Assembly: GCA_021809325.1 (NCBI GenBank)
Contig: JAKBAE010000007.1
Coordinates: 1 to 33,976 of the forward strand
Length of the DNA stretch: 33,976 bases
Reading direction: 5' to 3'
DNA from: a bacterium
GTDB taxonomy: Bacteria > Chlamydiota > Chlamydiia > Chlamydiales > SM23-39
The notes under the pieces were generated by a model. It was not told the origin of the DNA. It was given only the letters and a program-made list of their open reading frames with translations, and did not search any database. Position numbers and translations under genes: made by a program. Each line of letters opens with the position of its first letter. Positions within the stretch are counted from its first letter, which is position 1. Of this stretch, positions 25,922 to 32,706 are shown in pieces.

Positions 25922-26836
25922 ATGAGACTTTTTCGTTGGATCGCTTCGCTTTTTTTGATGTTGCCCGTTTTGGTGTTTTCAGAAACTCCAAGGAGATTTT
26001 TTTTCGATGAAAACCGCGTGCGCTACGAACTGGTCCAAACAAACGGCTCCAAGCCTTATAACTGGCTCTTTTTGCCGGGAGGGCCCGGCTCGGATTCGAG
26101 CTATCTCCAAAGTTTAGTGGACCTGCTCAACTTGCCCGGCAACGTCTGGTTCATTGATCTGCCCGGCTCAGGTACGAATAAAGTGGAGGATGAGGCTCAA
26201 GATTATAATCAGTGGTTGGAGATCTTTCCTCAGGTTATCGATAAGTTTTCCAATCCGATCCTCGTCGGCCACTCCTTTGGCGGGATGTTCCCCCTTCTTT
26301 TTCCTCAGCTCGAACAGAGCCTCAAAGGATTTATAGTCCTCCATTCGACCCCTTCTCTTTGGCAAGAGGCGGCGCTTGAGTATGCCAAGCGATTTTCTTT
26401 GCCTTCATTCGATGCCGAGATTGCAGCATTTTCCGCCAATCCCAGCAAAGAAACATTCGAGGCGGCGCTAGAAGCTTGCACGCCTTACTACTTCCCTCCC
26501 TCCGGGATCGAAGCCGGAAGAAAATTATTCGCCCAAACAGTTTGCCAATATGAGCCGGCGCTTTGGTGGCTCAAAAAAGCTACCGAGATGAATTTTACGG
26601 CAAAGTGGGTTCCCGAGAGAGTCCCTGCACTGATCATCGGCGGGAAATACGATTGCATGTGCCCCTTTTCCGTCTATCAAAACGACTCTCGCTTTGACCG
26701 GGAAAACGTGACGCTTCTTTTCATCAAAAACGGGGGGCATTGCAGCTGGCTCGACAATCCTAAAGCGATTCAAAAAGCCTTTGCAAAATTTATTCGAGGC
26801 CTTGATCTCAAACGGAAAAAGGAGGTTGGGCGATGA
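25922..26836 (+). CDS. Exported alpha/beta-hydrolase
   Basis: Secreted or periplasmic serine hydrolase of unknown substrate. A signal peptide (about residues 1-20, MRLFRWIASL...VFS) precedes the hydrolase fold. LPGGPG at 51-56 forms the oxyanion-hole turn as in proline iminopeptidases, GHSFGG carries nucleophile Ser118, KYDCMCP likely supplies the acid, and the histidine is in NGGHCSW. The ATG at 25922 has a Shine-Dalgarno (TTTGGAG) seven bases upstream; an upstream TTG at 25910 is less likely. The 3' end overlaps the convergent FkbM gene by 29 bases. Peptidase, esterase and lipase roles cannot be separated by eye. Confidence 0.82.
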   Translation: MRLFRWIASLFLMLPVLVFSETPRRFFFDENRVRYELVQTNGSKPYNWLFLPGGPGSDSSYLQSLVDLLNLPGNVWFIDLPGSGTNKVEDEAQDYNQWLEIFPQVIDKFSNPILVGHSFGGMFPLLFPQLEQSLKGFIVLHSTPSLWQEAALEYAKRFSLPSFDAEIAAFSANPSKETFEAALEACTPYYFPPSGIEAGRKLFAQTVCQYEPALWWLKKATEMNFTAKWVPERVPALIIGGKYDCMCPFSVYQNDSRFDRENVTLLFIKNGGHCSWLDNPKAIQKAFAKFIRGLDLKRKKEVGR

Positions 26837-27470
26837 GTCTGGAATTTGATTTGACAAAGAGGTAGTCCACCTCATTGAGCTCCCCTGTTTGCAGATAGTG
26901 GAGCTCTAAAATATCGAGGATCCGGTACCCTAGCTCGGACATATAGGCGATGAGCTCATGTCCTAGAGGCGCTCCCAGGTTGTACTCCAAAATTTTCGTC
27001 TCTAAGATCACTGCCTCCGCACTTTGGATCAGCTCTTTACTGCCTTGAAGGATCGCTAATTCCGCTCCTTGTACATCCACCTTGACGAGATCGGGTTGGG
27101 GAAGCTTGTTGGCCTCAACTACAGACGCAAGGGTTTTCATTTTGACTCGGCGAACGACTGGGTTTTGTTGAAAATAAGAGCTTTGCTCGCAAAAGATACT
27201 CTCTCCTGTGCAAGGACTCTCTTTGCAATAAAACGCCATTTCTTTTTCTTCATCCCCCAGAAGCTCTAAAAAGAACGGAAAAGGCTGTTTCTCTAGGATC
27301 GGCCGATTCTCTGTATTTGCTTCGAAAAGATAAAACTCGCTTTCCTGAAAGGTCTGGCTTACGGCATGGCTCCAATGTCCTTGAAAAGCGCCGATATCGT
27401 AAATTACTTTGGGGTAAAAACCTTTGTTTTTAAGAAGCGCTAATCTTTTTGATAAAAACTGATTGTTCAT
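26808..27470 (-). CDS. FkbM-family methyltransferase
   Basis: SAM-dependent O-methyltransferase, often acting on sugars of surface glycans. The 220-residue protein shows the SAM-binding start VIYDIGAFQGHWS (about residues 22-34), FYLFEANTENRP, and the family-typical LVKVDVQGAELAILQG, followed by VILETKI. It lies 62 bases downstream of umuC on the same strand and may be read through from that operon; no terminator is visible in the gap. A role with the polymer genes to the right is possible but is only inferred from proximity. Confidence 0.83.
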   Translation of the reverse strand: MNNQFLSKRLALLKNKGFYPKVIYDIGAFQGHWSHAVSQTFQESEFYLFEANTENRPILEKQPFPFFLELLGDEEKEMAFYCKESPCTGESIFCEQSSYFQQNPVVRRVKMKTLASVVEANKLPQPDLVKVDVQGAELAILQGSKELIQSAEAVILETKILEYNLGAPLGHELIAYMSELGYRILDILELHYLQTGELNEVDYLFVKSNSRLIAQPPFSV

Positions 27471-27532
27471 GGTAGGTCTCGTTTTTATTTATTATGGATA
27501 CTAACTGTCGGGGGTTTTGTAAGTCAAGATTT

Positions 27533-28771
27533 TTAATCTCGGATAACAGGAATGTCGCTCCAGGATGTCGTAAAGTTCGGCGTTGCGCTAGATCTGGCGC
27601 TTCGCCACTGCCGTTTAAGCCCCATCGCAGCGGAATGGACTTGCTCTTTGTCATAGCGGCGGTTGATCCGGTCGATTGTTTGCATGAGCGCGTTTTTTTT
27701 GGGGTTGTCCTGAGAGGGCGCAAAGAGATCTGTTTGAAGCGAGCCGGCATCTGAAAAATCGCCGAGCATCACCCCGGCCTTTTTGTAGGCGACGCCCGGC
27801 GTCAAGATGCGGGCGAGCGCCTCTTTAGACAGACGGATGAGCTCCGGCGTGTAGTCGCTTGGAATTGGCAGTGTGACGTGGCAAGAGCGCGACTCAAAGG
27901 GCTTTGCAAAAGGGCTTGTCCGGATAAAGACCGAGAGAAACGCCGCCCGGCTCTCTTGCTCGCGCAGCTTTTCGGCGGCGCGGCTGGCAAAGGCCGCAAT
28001 CGCTTCTTCAAGGACGGCCCTATCCGTAACTTTTTCGCTAAACGAGCGCGAGCAGACGATCGATTGGCGCTTAGAGATTTCTTCTTCCAAGGGAAAGCAG
28101 GGGATGGAGCGAAGCTCGAGGGCCGTCTTCAAGCCCATGAGGCCAAGCGCGCTTTGGATTAAACTGTCAGGAGCATCTCTGAGCTGGGCCGCGGTATAGA
28201 TCTGCTTGGCCCTGAGCCTCTCTTCGGAGGCTTTTGCCAGGCCCCAAATCTCATGGGGGGCCGTTTTTTCCAAGATTTCTCGGATCTTTTCCGGCTCTGT
28301 CAGGACAGAGACGCCGGTTTGATTTTTTTTTGCCGAATGATTGGCTAGCTTGGCGAGCGTTTTTGTCGGGGCGACGCCGATGGAGATCGGAATCCCCGTC
28401 CACTGCTTGACTTTGCTGCGCATACGGAGGCACTCCTCTTCAAAGGCGAGGTTTTCTTCCAAAAGAAAAAAGGCTTCGTCGATCGAATAGATCTCCATAT
28501 TGGGAGAAAAGGACTCCAGCGTCTGCATGACGCGCTCCGACATGTCCGCATAGAGGGCGAAATTAGAAGAGAGCATCCGGATCTCTTTGCGGTCTTTATA
28601 GAGGAAGGCCGGATCGCCCATCTTGATGCCGAGCTCTTTGGCTTTTTTTGAGCGGGCGATCACGCAGCCGTCATTATTCGAGAGGATCACCAGCGGATGC
28701 TTGGCAAGGGAGGGGGTGAAGACCTCTTCGCAAGACGCGTAGAAGTTGTTGCAGTCGACAAGGGCAAACAT
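27533..28771 (-). CDS. umuC: Error-prone DNA polymerase V catalytic subunit
   Basis: Y-family translesion polymerase. Catalytic residues are Asp6 (FALVDCNNFYASCEE) and Asp98-Glu99 (YSIDEAFF); the helix-hairpin-helix, little-finger and UmuC-specific C-terminal region (MGLKRQWRSARSSATPNFTT) are all present. The 412-residue length is typical. The start overlaps the umuD stop by one base (TGATG), as in umuDC operons. Confidence 0.96.
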   Translation of the reverse strand: MFALVDCNNFYASCEEVFTPSLAKHPLVILSNNDGCVIARSKKAKELGIKMGDPAFLYKDRKEIRMLSSNFALYADMSERVMQTLESFSPNMEIYSIDEAFFLLEENLAFEEECLRMRSKVKQWTGIPISIGVAPTKTLAKLANHSAKKNQTGVSVLTEPEKIREILEKTAPHEIWGLAKASEERLRAKQIYTAAQLRDAPDSLIQSALGLMGLKTALELRSIPCFPLEEEISKRQSIVCSRSFSEKVTDRAVLEEAIAAFASRAAEKLREQESRAAFLSVFIRTSPFAKPFESRSCHVTLPIPSDYTPELIRLSKEALARILTPGVAYKKAGVMLGDFSDAGSLQTDLFAPSQDNPKKNALMQTIDRINRRYDKEQVHSAAMGLKRQWRSARSSATPNFTTSWSDIPVIRD

Positions 28772-29202
28772 CAGTGTGCTTGATGGATGATGTAGGTGAC
28801 GACGCCCCAGACCTGGAAGTCTGAGTCGGGATCGATGCGGATCGGGGCGTAGCGCGGGTTTTCCGGCTCGAGGACAAGGGCCCCATTCCCAAAGCGGATC
28901 CGCTTCACGGTAAACTCTCCATTGATCACGGCGACGACGATCTTACCGTCTTGCGCCTCAAGGGAGCGGTCGATGATGAGGATGTCGCCTCGGTGGATGC
29001 CGGCGCCTTGCATCGAGTCTCCGTCGACGCGCACGAAAAAGGTCGCTGCCGGATGCCGAATCAGATGCTCGTTCAAATCGAGCTTTTTCTCTAGAAAGTC
29101 GTCGGCAGGAGAGGGAAATCCCGCTTTGACGGATGCAAGAAAAAGGGGCAGCGGGCAGGGGGTGGTTATCTTTGGCGTGAAAAAAGTCAGCTCTTTGGTC
29201 AT
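28771..29202 (-). CDS. umuD: UmuD-like self-cleaving S24 peptidase, DNA polymerase V subunit
   Basis: Converted to UmuD' by RecA-stimulated self-cleavage and then binds UmuC. The 143-residue protein has the cleavage pair Ala27-Gly28 (A-G as in LexA, not C-G as in E. coli UmuD), nucleophile Ser63 in GDSMQGAG and Lys100 in EFTVKRI. Its ATG overlaps the stop of the upstream cyclase gene as ATGA, so it is translated within that operon rather than from its own SOS promoter. No LexA-type operator is evident. Confidence 0.95.
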   Translation of the reverse strand: MTKELTFFTPKITTPCPLPLFLASVKAGFPSPADDFLEKKLDLNEHLIRHPAATFFVRVDGDSMQGAGIHRGDILIIDRSLEAQDGKIVVAVINGEFTVKRIRFGNGALVLEPENPRYAPIRIDPDSDFQVWGVVTYIIHQAH

Positions 29203-29891
29203 AAGCTTTTTGGGGTTAGTGCGAGGAGGCGGATGGGGGCTTCTGCCGCCTCTTCGGCAAAGAGAGGGAGGGCCATCGCAAAGCTTCCTTTGGGAGGCAC
29301 GGCCGCACAGTCTGCCACATTTTCAATGAGGTATTTGCCTGCGCCTAAAAGGAGCCGGTGCACGGGAAAGTCCGAATCGGGGCGGTCCGGGGAGAGCGTA
29401 TCGATCCCCAGGCCTACGACGTTTCTCTCGAGCAAAAGCCGGGCCGCTTCTTCGGAGACGGCCGGGTAGCGCATCCTATTGCTGTATGACTCCGGGTTCG
29501 TCCAAAAACGGCTCCAGCCGGTATAGGCGATGACAAGGGAGCCGGGTGCAATCTGGCCATGCAGCGATTCATACGCTTCGATCTCTTCTCTGGAGAGGAG
29601 ATAGGTTTCTCCGGCTTTGCCTGAGACATCGAGAAGGGCCAAGGGGGCAATGAGCTTTTCGAGTGGAATCTCGGCAATCGAAAGCCCCCCTTCGAAGCGG
29701 TGGGCGGGGGCGTCCATGTGCGTGCCGACGCCTGCATGCAGCTTTATCTGCTGGACGCGAAAGACCCGGTCGTAGTCTCTCTTAATCTCCAGGCAAAACC
29801 CGCAGGAGCCGCTCCAAGTGGGGACGTTTGGATTCAAGCGATGCGTGAGGTCGGCAAAATTAAATTGATCTAGAAGCATGTTTTCCATCAT
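29199..29891 (-). CDS. Cyclase-family (kynurenine-formamidase-like) metal hydrolase
   Basis: Member of the Cyclase family (PF04199), metal-dependent amide or ester hydrolases. The signature HAGVGTHMDAPAH (residues 52-64) supplies metal ligands, and DLTHRLNPNVPTW lies at the N-terminus. Start choice: the frame extends upstream to 30017, but ATG at 29891 has an AAGAGAG site upstream and gives a normal 230-residue protein; ATGs at 29888 and 29879 are also possible. The substrate is unknown. It heads a coupled cyclase-umuD-umuC unit, an unexpected pairing, and diverges from the phosphotransferase gene. Confidence 0.82.
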   Translation of the reverse strand: MMENMLLDQFNFADLTHRLNPNVPTWSGSCGFCLEIKRDYDRVFRVQQIKLHAGVGTHMDAPAHRFEGGLSIAEIPLEKLIAPLALLDVSGKAGETYLLSREEIEAYESLHGQIAPGSLVIAYTGWSRFWTNPESYSNRMRYPAVSEEAARLLLERNVVGLGIDTLSPDRPDSDFPVHRLLLGAGKYLIENVADCAAVPPKGSFAMALPLFAEEAAEAPIRLLALTPKSL

Positions 29892-29931
29892 GATCTCTCT
29901 TGATGTTCTTGTGAATGCAAAAATTAGCTTT

Positions 29932-30960
29932 ATGATTTCAAAATCTTGTGCTTTAAATGTTAGTTTTCGAAGCTCCTTCATCGACCACATTACGCCTCTC
30001 GCCTCGCTTCTCGGCATTCCGCTTATCGTCAGCGACGAAAAGAACGCAAGTCTGAGCGCTCACTATTATCCCGAAGCGAAGATCCGTTATTGGCCTGATT
30101 ATGAATTTAGGATGAAAGAGCTTGCGGATGAGTTTGACGCTCTTATTAGTTGCGACTATTGGGGGCCGGTAAACAAAGCTTCCTTCCGGCTCCATAACCA
30201 AAAGGAGATGAAGTTCATCTTTTGCCCTCATGGACAATCGGACAAGGGGTATCACTCTTCGTTTCTCTCTCCTTATGCGCAGCAAGAGGCGGTGCTTCTC
30301 TATGGAAGCCTTCTCAAGGAGATGCTGGTTGACTTGCAGATATGGGACAAAATTCCAAGGAGCGCTGTCGTGGGCAATTACCGGAGGCGCTATTACGAAG
30401 ACAATCGTGAAAGGCTCCTCAAACTCGCAGACGATGAAGTTTTTTCGCGCCTCCGGCCCGGACAGCGCACTTTGCTCTATGCCCCTACTTGGAATGACCT
30501 AGAGCGTTCGGGAACGTTTTTTGAGCAGGGAAAGAGGCTTTTAGAGGCTGTCCCCTCAGATTGGAACCTTCTCATCAAAGTGCATCCGGACTTGGCGCAG
30601 CTCGATCCTGTTCTCTATTACCGGCTTTCGCTTTTTGAAGAAAAGCGCTCCAATTTTCTTTTGATCGAAGAGTTTCCTCCCATCTATCCTCTTTTGGAGA
30701 GGGCCGATGTGTATTTGGGGGACTATTCATCCATCGGATACGACTTTTTAGCCTTTCAAAAGCCGATGTTTTTCTTGCAAAAGCCCCATCTTGAGCGTCC
30801 TAGGCTCCACTTTTGCGGAAGGGCGCTCGATTCGGTGGACGATCTATTCAAAATGGTGGAAGGGGATGTCAATTCATTTCAAGAGGCGCAAAAAGAGCTG
30901 TATGGAAAGGCCTTTGCCCCTGTCGAGGATTTGCGGCTCGCTTTAGAAGGGTGTTTATGA
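29932..30960 (+). CDS. CDP-glycerol/CDP-ribitol phosphotransferase-like protein (TagF/TarL family)
   Basis: Probably transfers glycerol- or ribitol-phosphate from the CDP-activated form to a surface polymer. Family features: CPHGQSDKG (HG motif), RTLLYAPTWND, LLIKVHPDLAQ and the catalytic GDYSSIGYD segment. About 342 residues, without the N-terminal extension of long TagF proteins. The ATG at 29932 begins just before the conserved region; ATGs at 29878 and 29890 would overlap the divergent cyclase start region. No strong Shine-Dalgarno is seen for any. The stop overlaps the following glycosyltransferase start (ATGA). A cytidylyltransferase-SDR fusion at the right edge could supply CDP-ribitol. 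Confidence 0.78.
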   Translation: MISKSCALNVSFRSSFIDHITPLASLLGIPLIVSDEKNASLSAHYYPEAKIRYWPDYEFRMKELADEFDALISCDYWGPVNKASFRLHNQKEMKFIFCPHGQSDKGYHSSFLSPYAQQEAVLLYGSLLKEMLVDLQIWDKIPRSAVVGNYRRRYYEDNRERLLKLADDEVFSRLRPGQRTLLYAPTWNDLERSGTFFEQGKRLLEAVPSDWNLLIKVHPDLAQLDPVLYYRLSLFEEKRSNFLLIEEFPPIYPLLERADVYLGDYSSIGYDFLAFQKPMFFLQKPHLERPRLHFCGRALDSVDDLFKMVEGDVNSFQEAQKELYGKAFAPVEDLRLALEGCL

Positions 30961-31706
30961 AAAGTGATCGCGGCATCCTTGTCGGCGCCGATGCGCGGCA
31001 GGAGTGGCTTCTTTCTTGGTGGTGGGAAAATTATAGGCGGCATAATGCCTATCCAGTCTCTTTTGCCGATTTCGGGCTCTCGGAAGAGATGCGGTCTTGG
31101 TGCAAAGAGAGAGGCGAGCTGATCGACCTTCGCGCGGCCTCCGAATTTGTGAAGAGGCAAAACGAGGTCGATCCACTTCTTGCGAAGGAATGGGAAGGCC
31201 GTTACCCTCCTGAGTTTTGGGAATCGCGCGAGGCGTGGTTTAAAAAACCGTTGGCTTGCCGGGAATTCCCCTACGACTGGACGCTTTGGGTCGATCTCGA
31301 CTGCGAGATTATAGGATCTTTAGAGGAGGTGTGGAGTTATCGGGAGTTTGGCGTTGCGCTCGCTAAAGATCCGGTTGCTAAGACAGCGCAGTATCCAATC
31401 TATAATTCAGGGGTGATCCTTTTTCAAAAAAACCATCCGCTCATTTTGGAGTGGGCTAAAGGATCGCCCGAGGAAAATGGTCTATTTCGAACAGACCAGG
31501 ACCTGCTTTCTCATCTCATAGCAATGGGCGGCTATGTACTGAACGAGCTGCCATCCATATATAACTGGAGCGTCGGACAGGAAAAAAAGGAAGAGAAGGC
31601 TGTCGTTTTTCACTTCTCCGGTGAGTTCGCTAAGTCGTATCTTCAACAGAGGCTGAAATTCGATAGTTTGGTAAAAAGACTTTCTTTGAGTTTAGAGGAT
31701 CAGTGA
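30957..31706 (+). CDS. Glycosyltransferase-like protein, copy 1
   Basis: The 249-residue product looks like a GT-A-fold sugar transferase: ILVGADARQEWLLSWWW at the start, a DxD metal motif in WVDLDCEIIGSL (Asp113, Asp115), YNSGVILFQKNHP, a TDQDLLSHL segment and a late VFHFSG. No transmembrane segment or signal peptide is seen. The true start is the ATG at 30957, overlapping the phosphotransferase stop as ATGA; an open frame extends upstream to 30813 but lies inside that gene. It shares very high identity with copy 2 at 31774. Sugar donor and acceptor are unknown. Confidence 0.68.
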   Translation: MKSDRGILVGADARQEWLLSWWWENYRRHNAYPVSFADFGLSEEMRSWCKERGELIDLRAASEFVKRQNEVDPLLAKEWEGRYPPEFWESREAWFKKPLACREFPYDWTLWVDLDCEIIGSLEEVWSYREFGVALAKDPVAKTAQYPIYNSGVILFQKNHPLILEWAKGSPEENGLFRTDQDLLSHLIAMGGYVLNELPSIYNWSVGQEKKEEKAVVFHFSGEFAKSYLQQRLKFDSLVKRLSLSLEDQ

Positions 31707-31717
31707 TTCATTATCTT

Positions 31718-31777
31718 CATAGAAAGGCATTTTCCCCTGCCGAGGATTTGCGGCTTGCTTTAGAGGGGTGTTTATGA
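31718..31777 (+). pseudogene. 3' remnant of the phosphotransferase gene (duplication scar)
   Basis: Translated in frame this stretch gives RKAFSPAEDLRLALEGCL and a stop, nearly identical to the end of the phosphotransferase (GKAFAPVEDLRLALEGCL at 30904-30960). It keeps the same ATGA junction with the second glycosyltransferase copy. It marks the left end of a tandemly duplicated unit of 817 bases. Confidence 0.85.
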
Positions 31778-32553
31778 AAAATGATCGCGGCATCCTTGTC
31801 GGCGCCGATGCGCAGCAGGAGTGGCTTCTTTCTTGGTGGTGGGAAAATTATAGGCGGCATAATGACTATCCAATCTCTTTTGCCGATTTCGGTCTCTCGG
31901 AGGAGACGCGGTCTTGGTGCAAAGAGAGAGGAGATCTGATCGATCTTCGCGAGGCCCCCGAATTTGTGAAGGGGCAAAACGAGGTCGATCCACTTCTTGC
32001 GAAGGAATGGGAAAGCCTTTACCCTCCCACGTTTTGGAAATTGCGCGAGGCGTGGTTTAAAAAACCATTGGCTTGCCGGGAATTTCCCTACAACTGGACG
32101 CTTTGGATTGATCTCGACTGCGAGATTATAGGGTCTTTAGAAGGGATATGGAGCTATCGGGAGTTTGGCGTTGCGCTCGCTAAGGATCCGTTTGCTAAGA
32201 CAGCGGAGCATACAATCTACAATTCAGGAGTGATCCTCTTTCAAAAAAACCATCCGCTCATTTTGGAGTGGGCCAAAGGATCGCCCGAGGGAAATGGTCT
32301 TTTTCGGGGAGACCAGGACCTGCTTTCTCATCTCATAGCAAAGGGAGGCTACGCTCTGTCTGAGCTGCCGCCTATATACAACTGGTGCGTCGGACGGGAA
32401 AACAAGGAGGGGGGGAAGCCCTTCGTTTTTCACTTCTCCGGTGATCTCGCTAAGTCGTATCTTAAAATGAAGCTGCGGGCCGATAGCTTGGCAAAAGGAC
32501 TCCCCTTGGAGGCAATTGCAAAACTGGGGCGCCCAGCAAAATCGCCCTTTTGA
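31774..32553 (+). CDS. Glycosyltransferase-like protein, copy 2
   Basis: The 259-residue paralogue of the preceding gene has the same DxD (WIDLDCEIIGSL), YNSGVILFQKNHP and VFHFSG features, with mainly conservative differences spread along its length. The start at 31774 overlaps the stop of the phosphotransferase remnant as ATGA. The last 15 or so residues (EAIAKLGRPAKSPF) have no counterpart in copy 1 and are encoded by the large palindrome that begins at 32508, so the repeat has replaced the original C-terminus. Both copies look intact. They may have diverged in acceptor use. Confidence 0.68.
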   Translation: MKNDRGILVGADAQQEWLLSWWWENYRRHNDYPISFADFGLSEETRSWCKERGDLIDLREAPEFVKGQNEVDPLLAKEWESLYPPTFWKLREAWFKKPLACREFPYNWTLWIDLDCEIIGSLEGIWSYREFGVALAKDPFAKTAEHTIYNSGVILFQKNHPLILEWAKGSPEGNGLFRGDQDLLSHLIAKGGYALSELPPIYNWCVGRENKEGGKPFVFHFSGDLAKSYLKMKLRADSLAKGLPLEAIAKLGRPAKSPF

Positions 32554-32690
32554 GCCATTTTGCCACCCTGCCCCCGAGCCCTACTCACCTCGAGTATGTG
32601 CTCGGGGGCAGGGCTTCGGCCGCTTCGCGGCTGCCAAACTGGCTCAAAATCATCGATTTTTCTTGGTGCCCGAGTTTTGCAACTGCCTCC
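32508..32690. repeat. Large imperfect palindrome (183 bases)
   Basis: GGAGGCAATTGCAAAACT (32508-32525) pairs with AGTTTTGCAACTGCCTCC (32673-32690). Further blocks pair inward (AAAATCG/CGATTTT, TTTTGAGCCA/TGGCTCAAAA), ending in a 13-base perfect stem CCTGCCCCCGAGC/GCTCGGGGGCAGG around a loop of about 20 bases. A GC-rich insert (GCCGCTTCGCGGCTGCC) sits in the right arm only. It lies between convergent genes and contains the stop codon of glycosyltransferase copy 2. No transposase-like frame is inside. Together with the palindrome at 9266 it suggests that this genome carries large hairpin-forming intergenic elements, though the two differ in sequence. Confidence 0.8.
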
Positions 32691-32706
32691 TTGAAAAAGG
32701 GTGAAA

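Noticed and set aside
29878-29931. Upstream starts for the phosphotransferase at 29878 or 29890
   Set aside because: They overlap the divergent cyclase start region and add a segment with no family resemblance; the ATG at 29932 is preferred, with moderate confidence.
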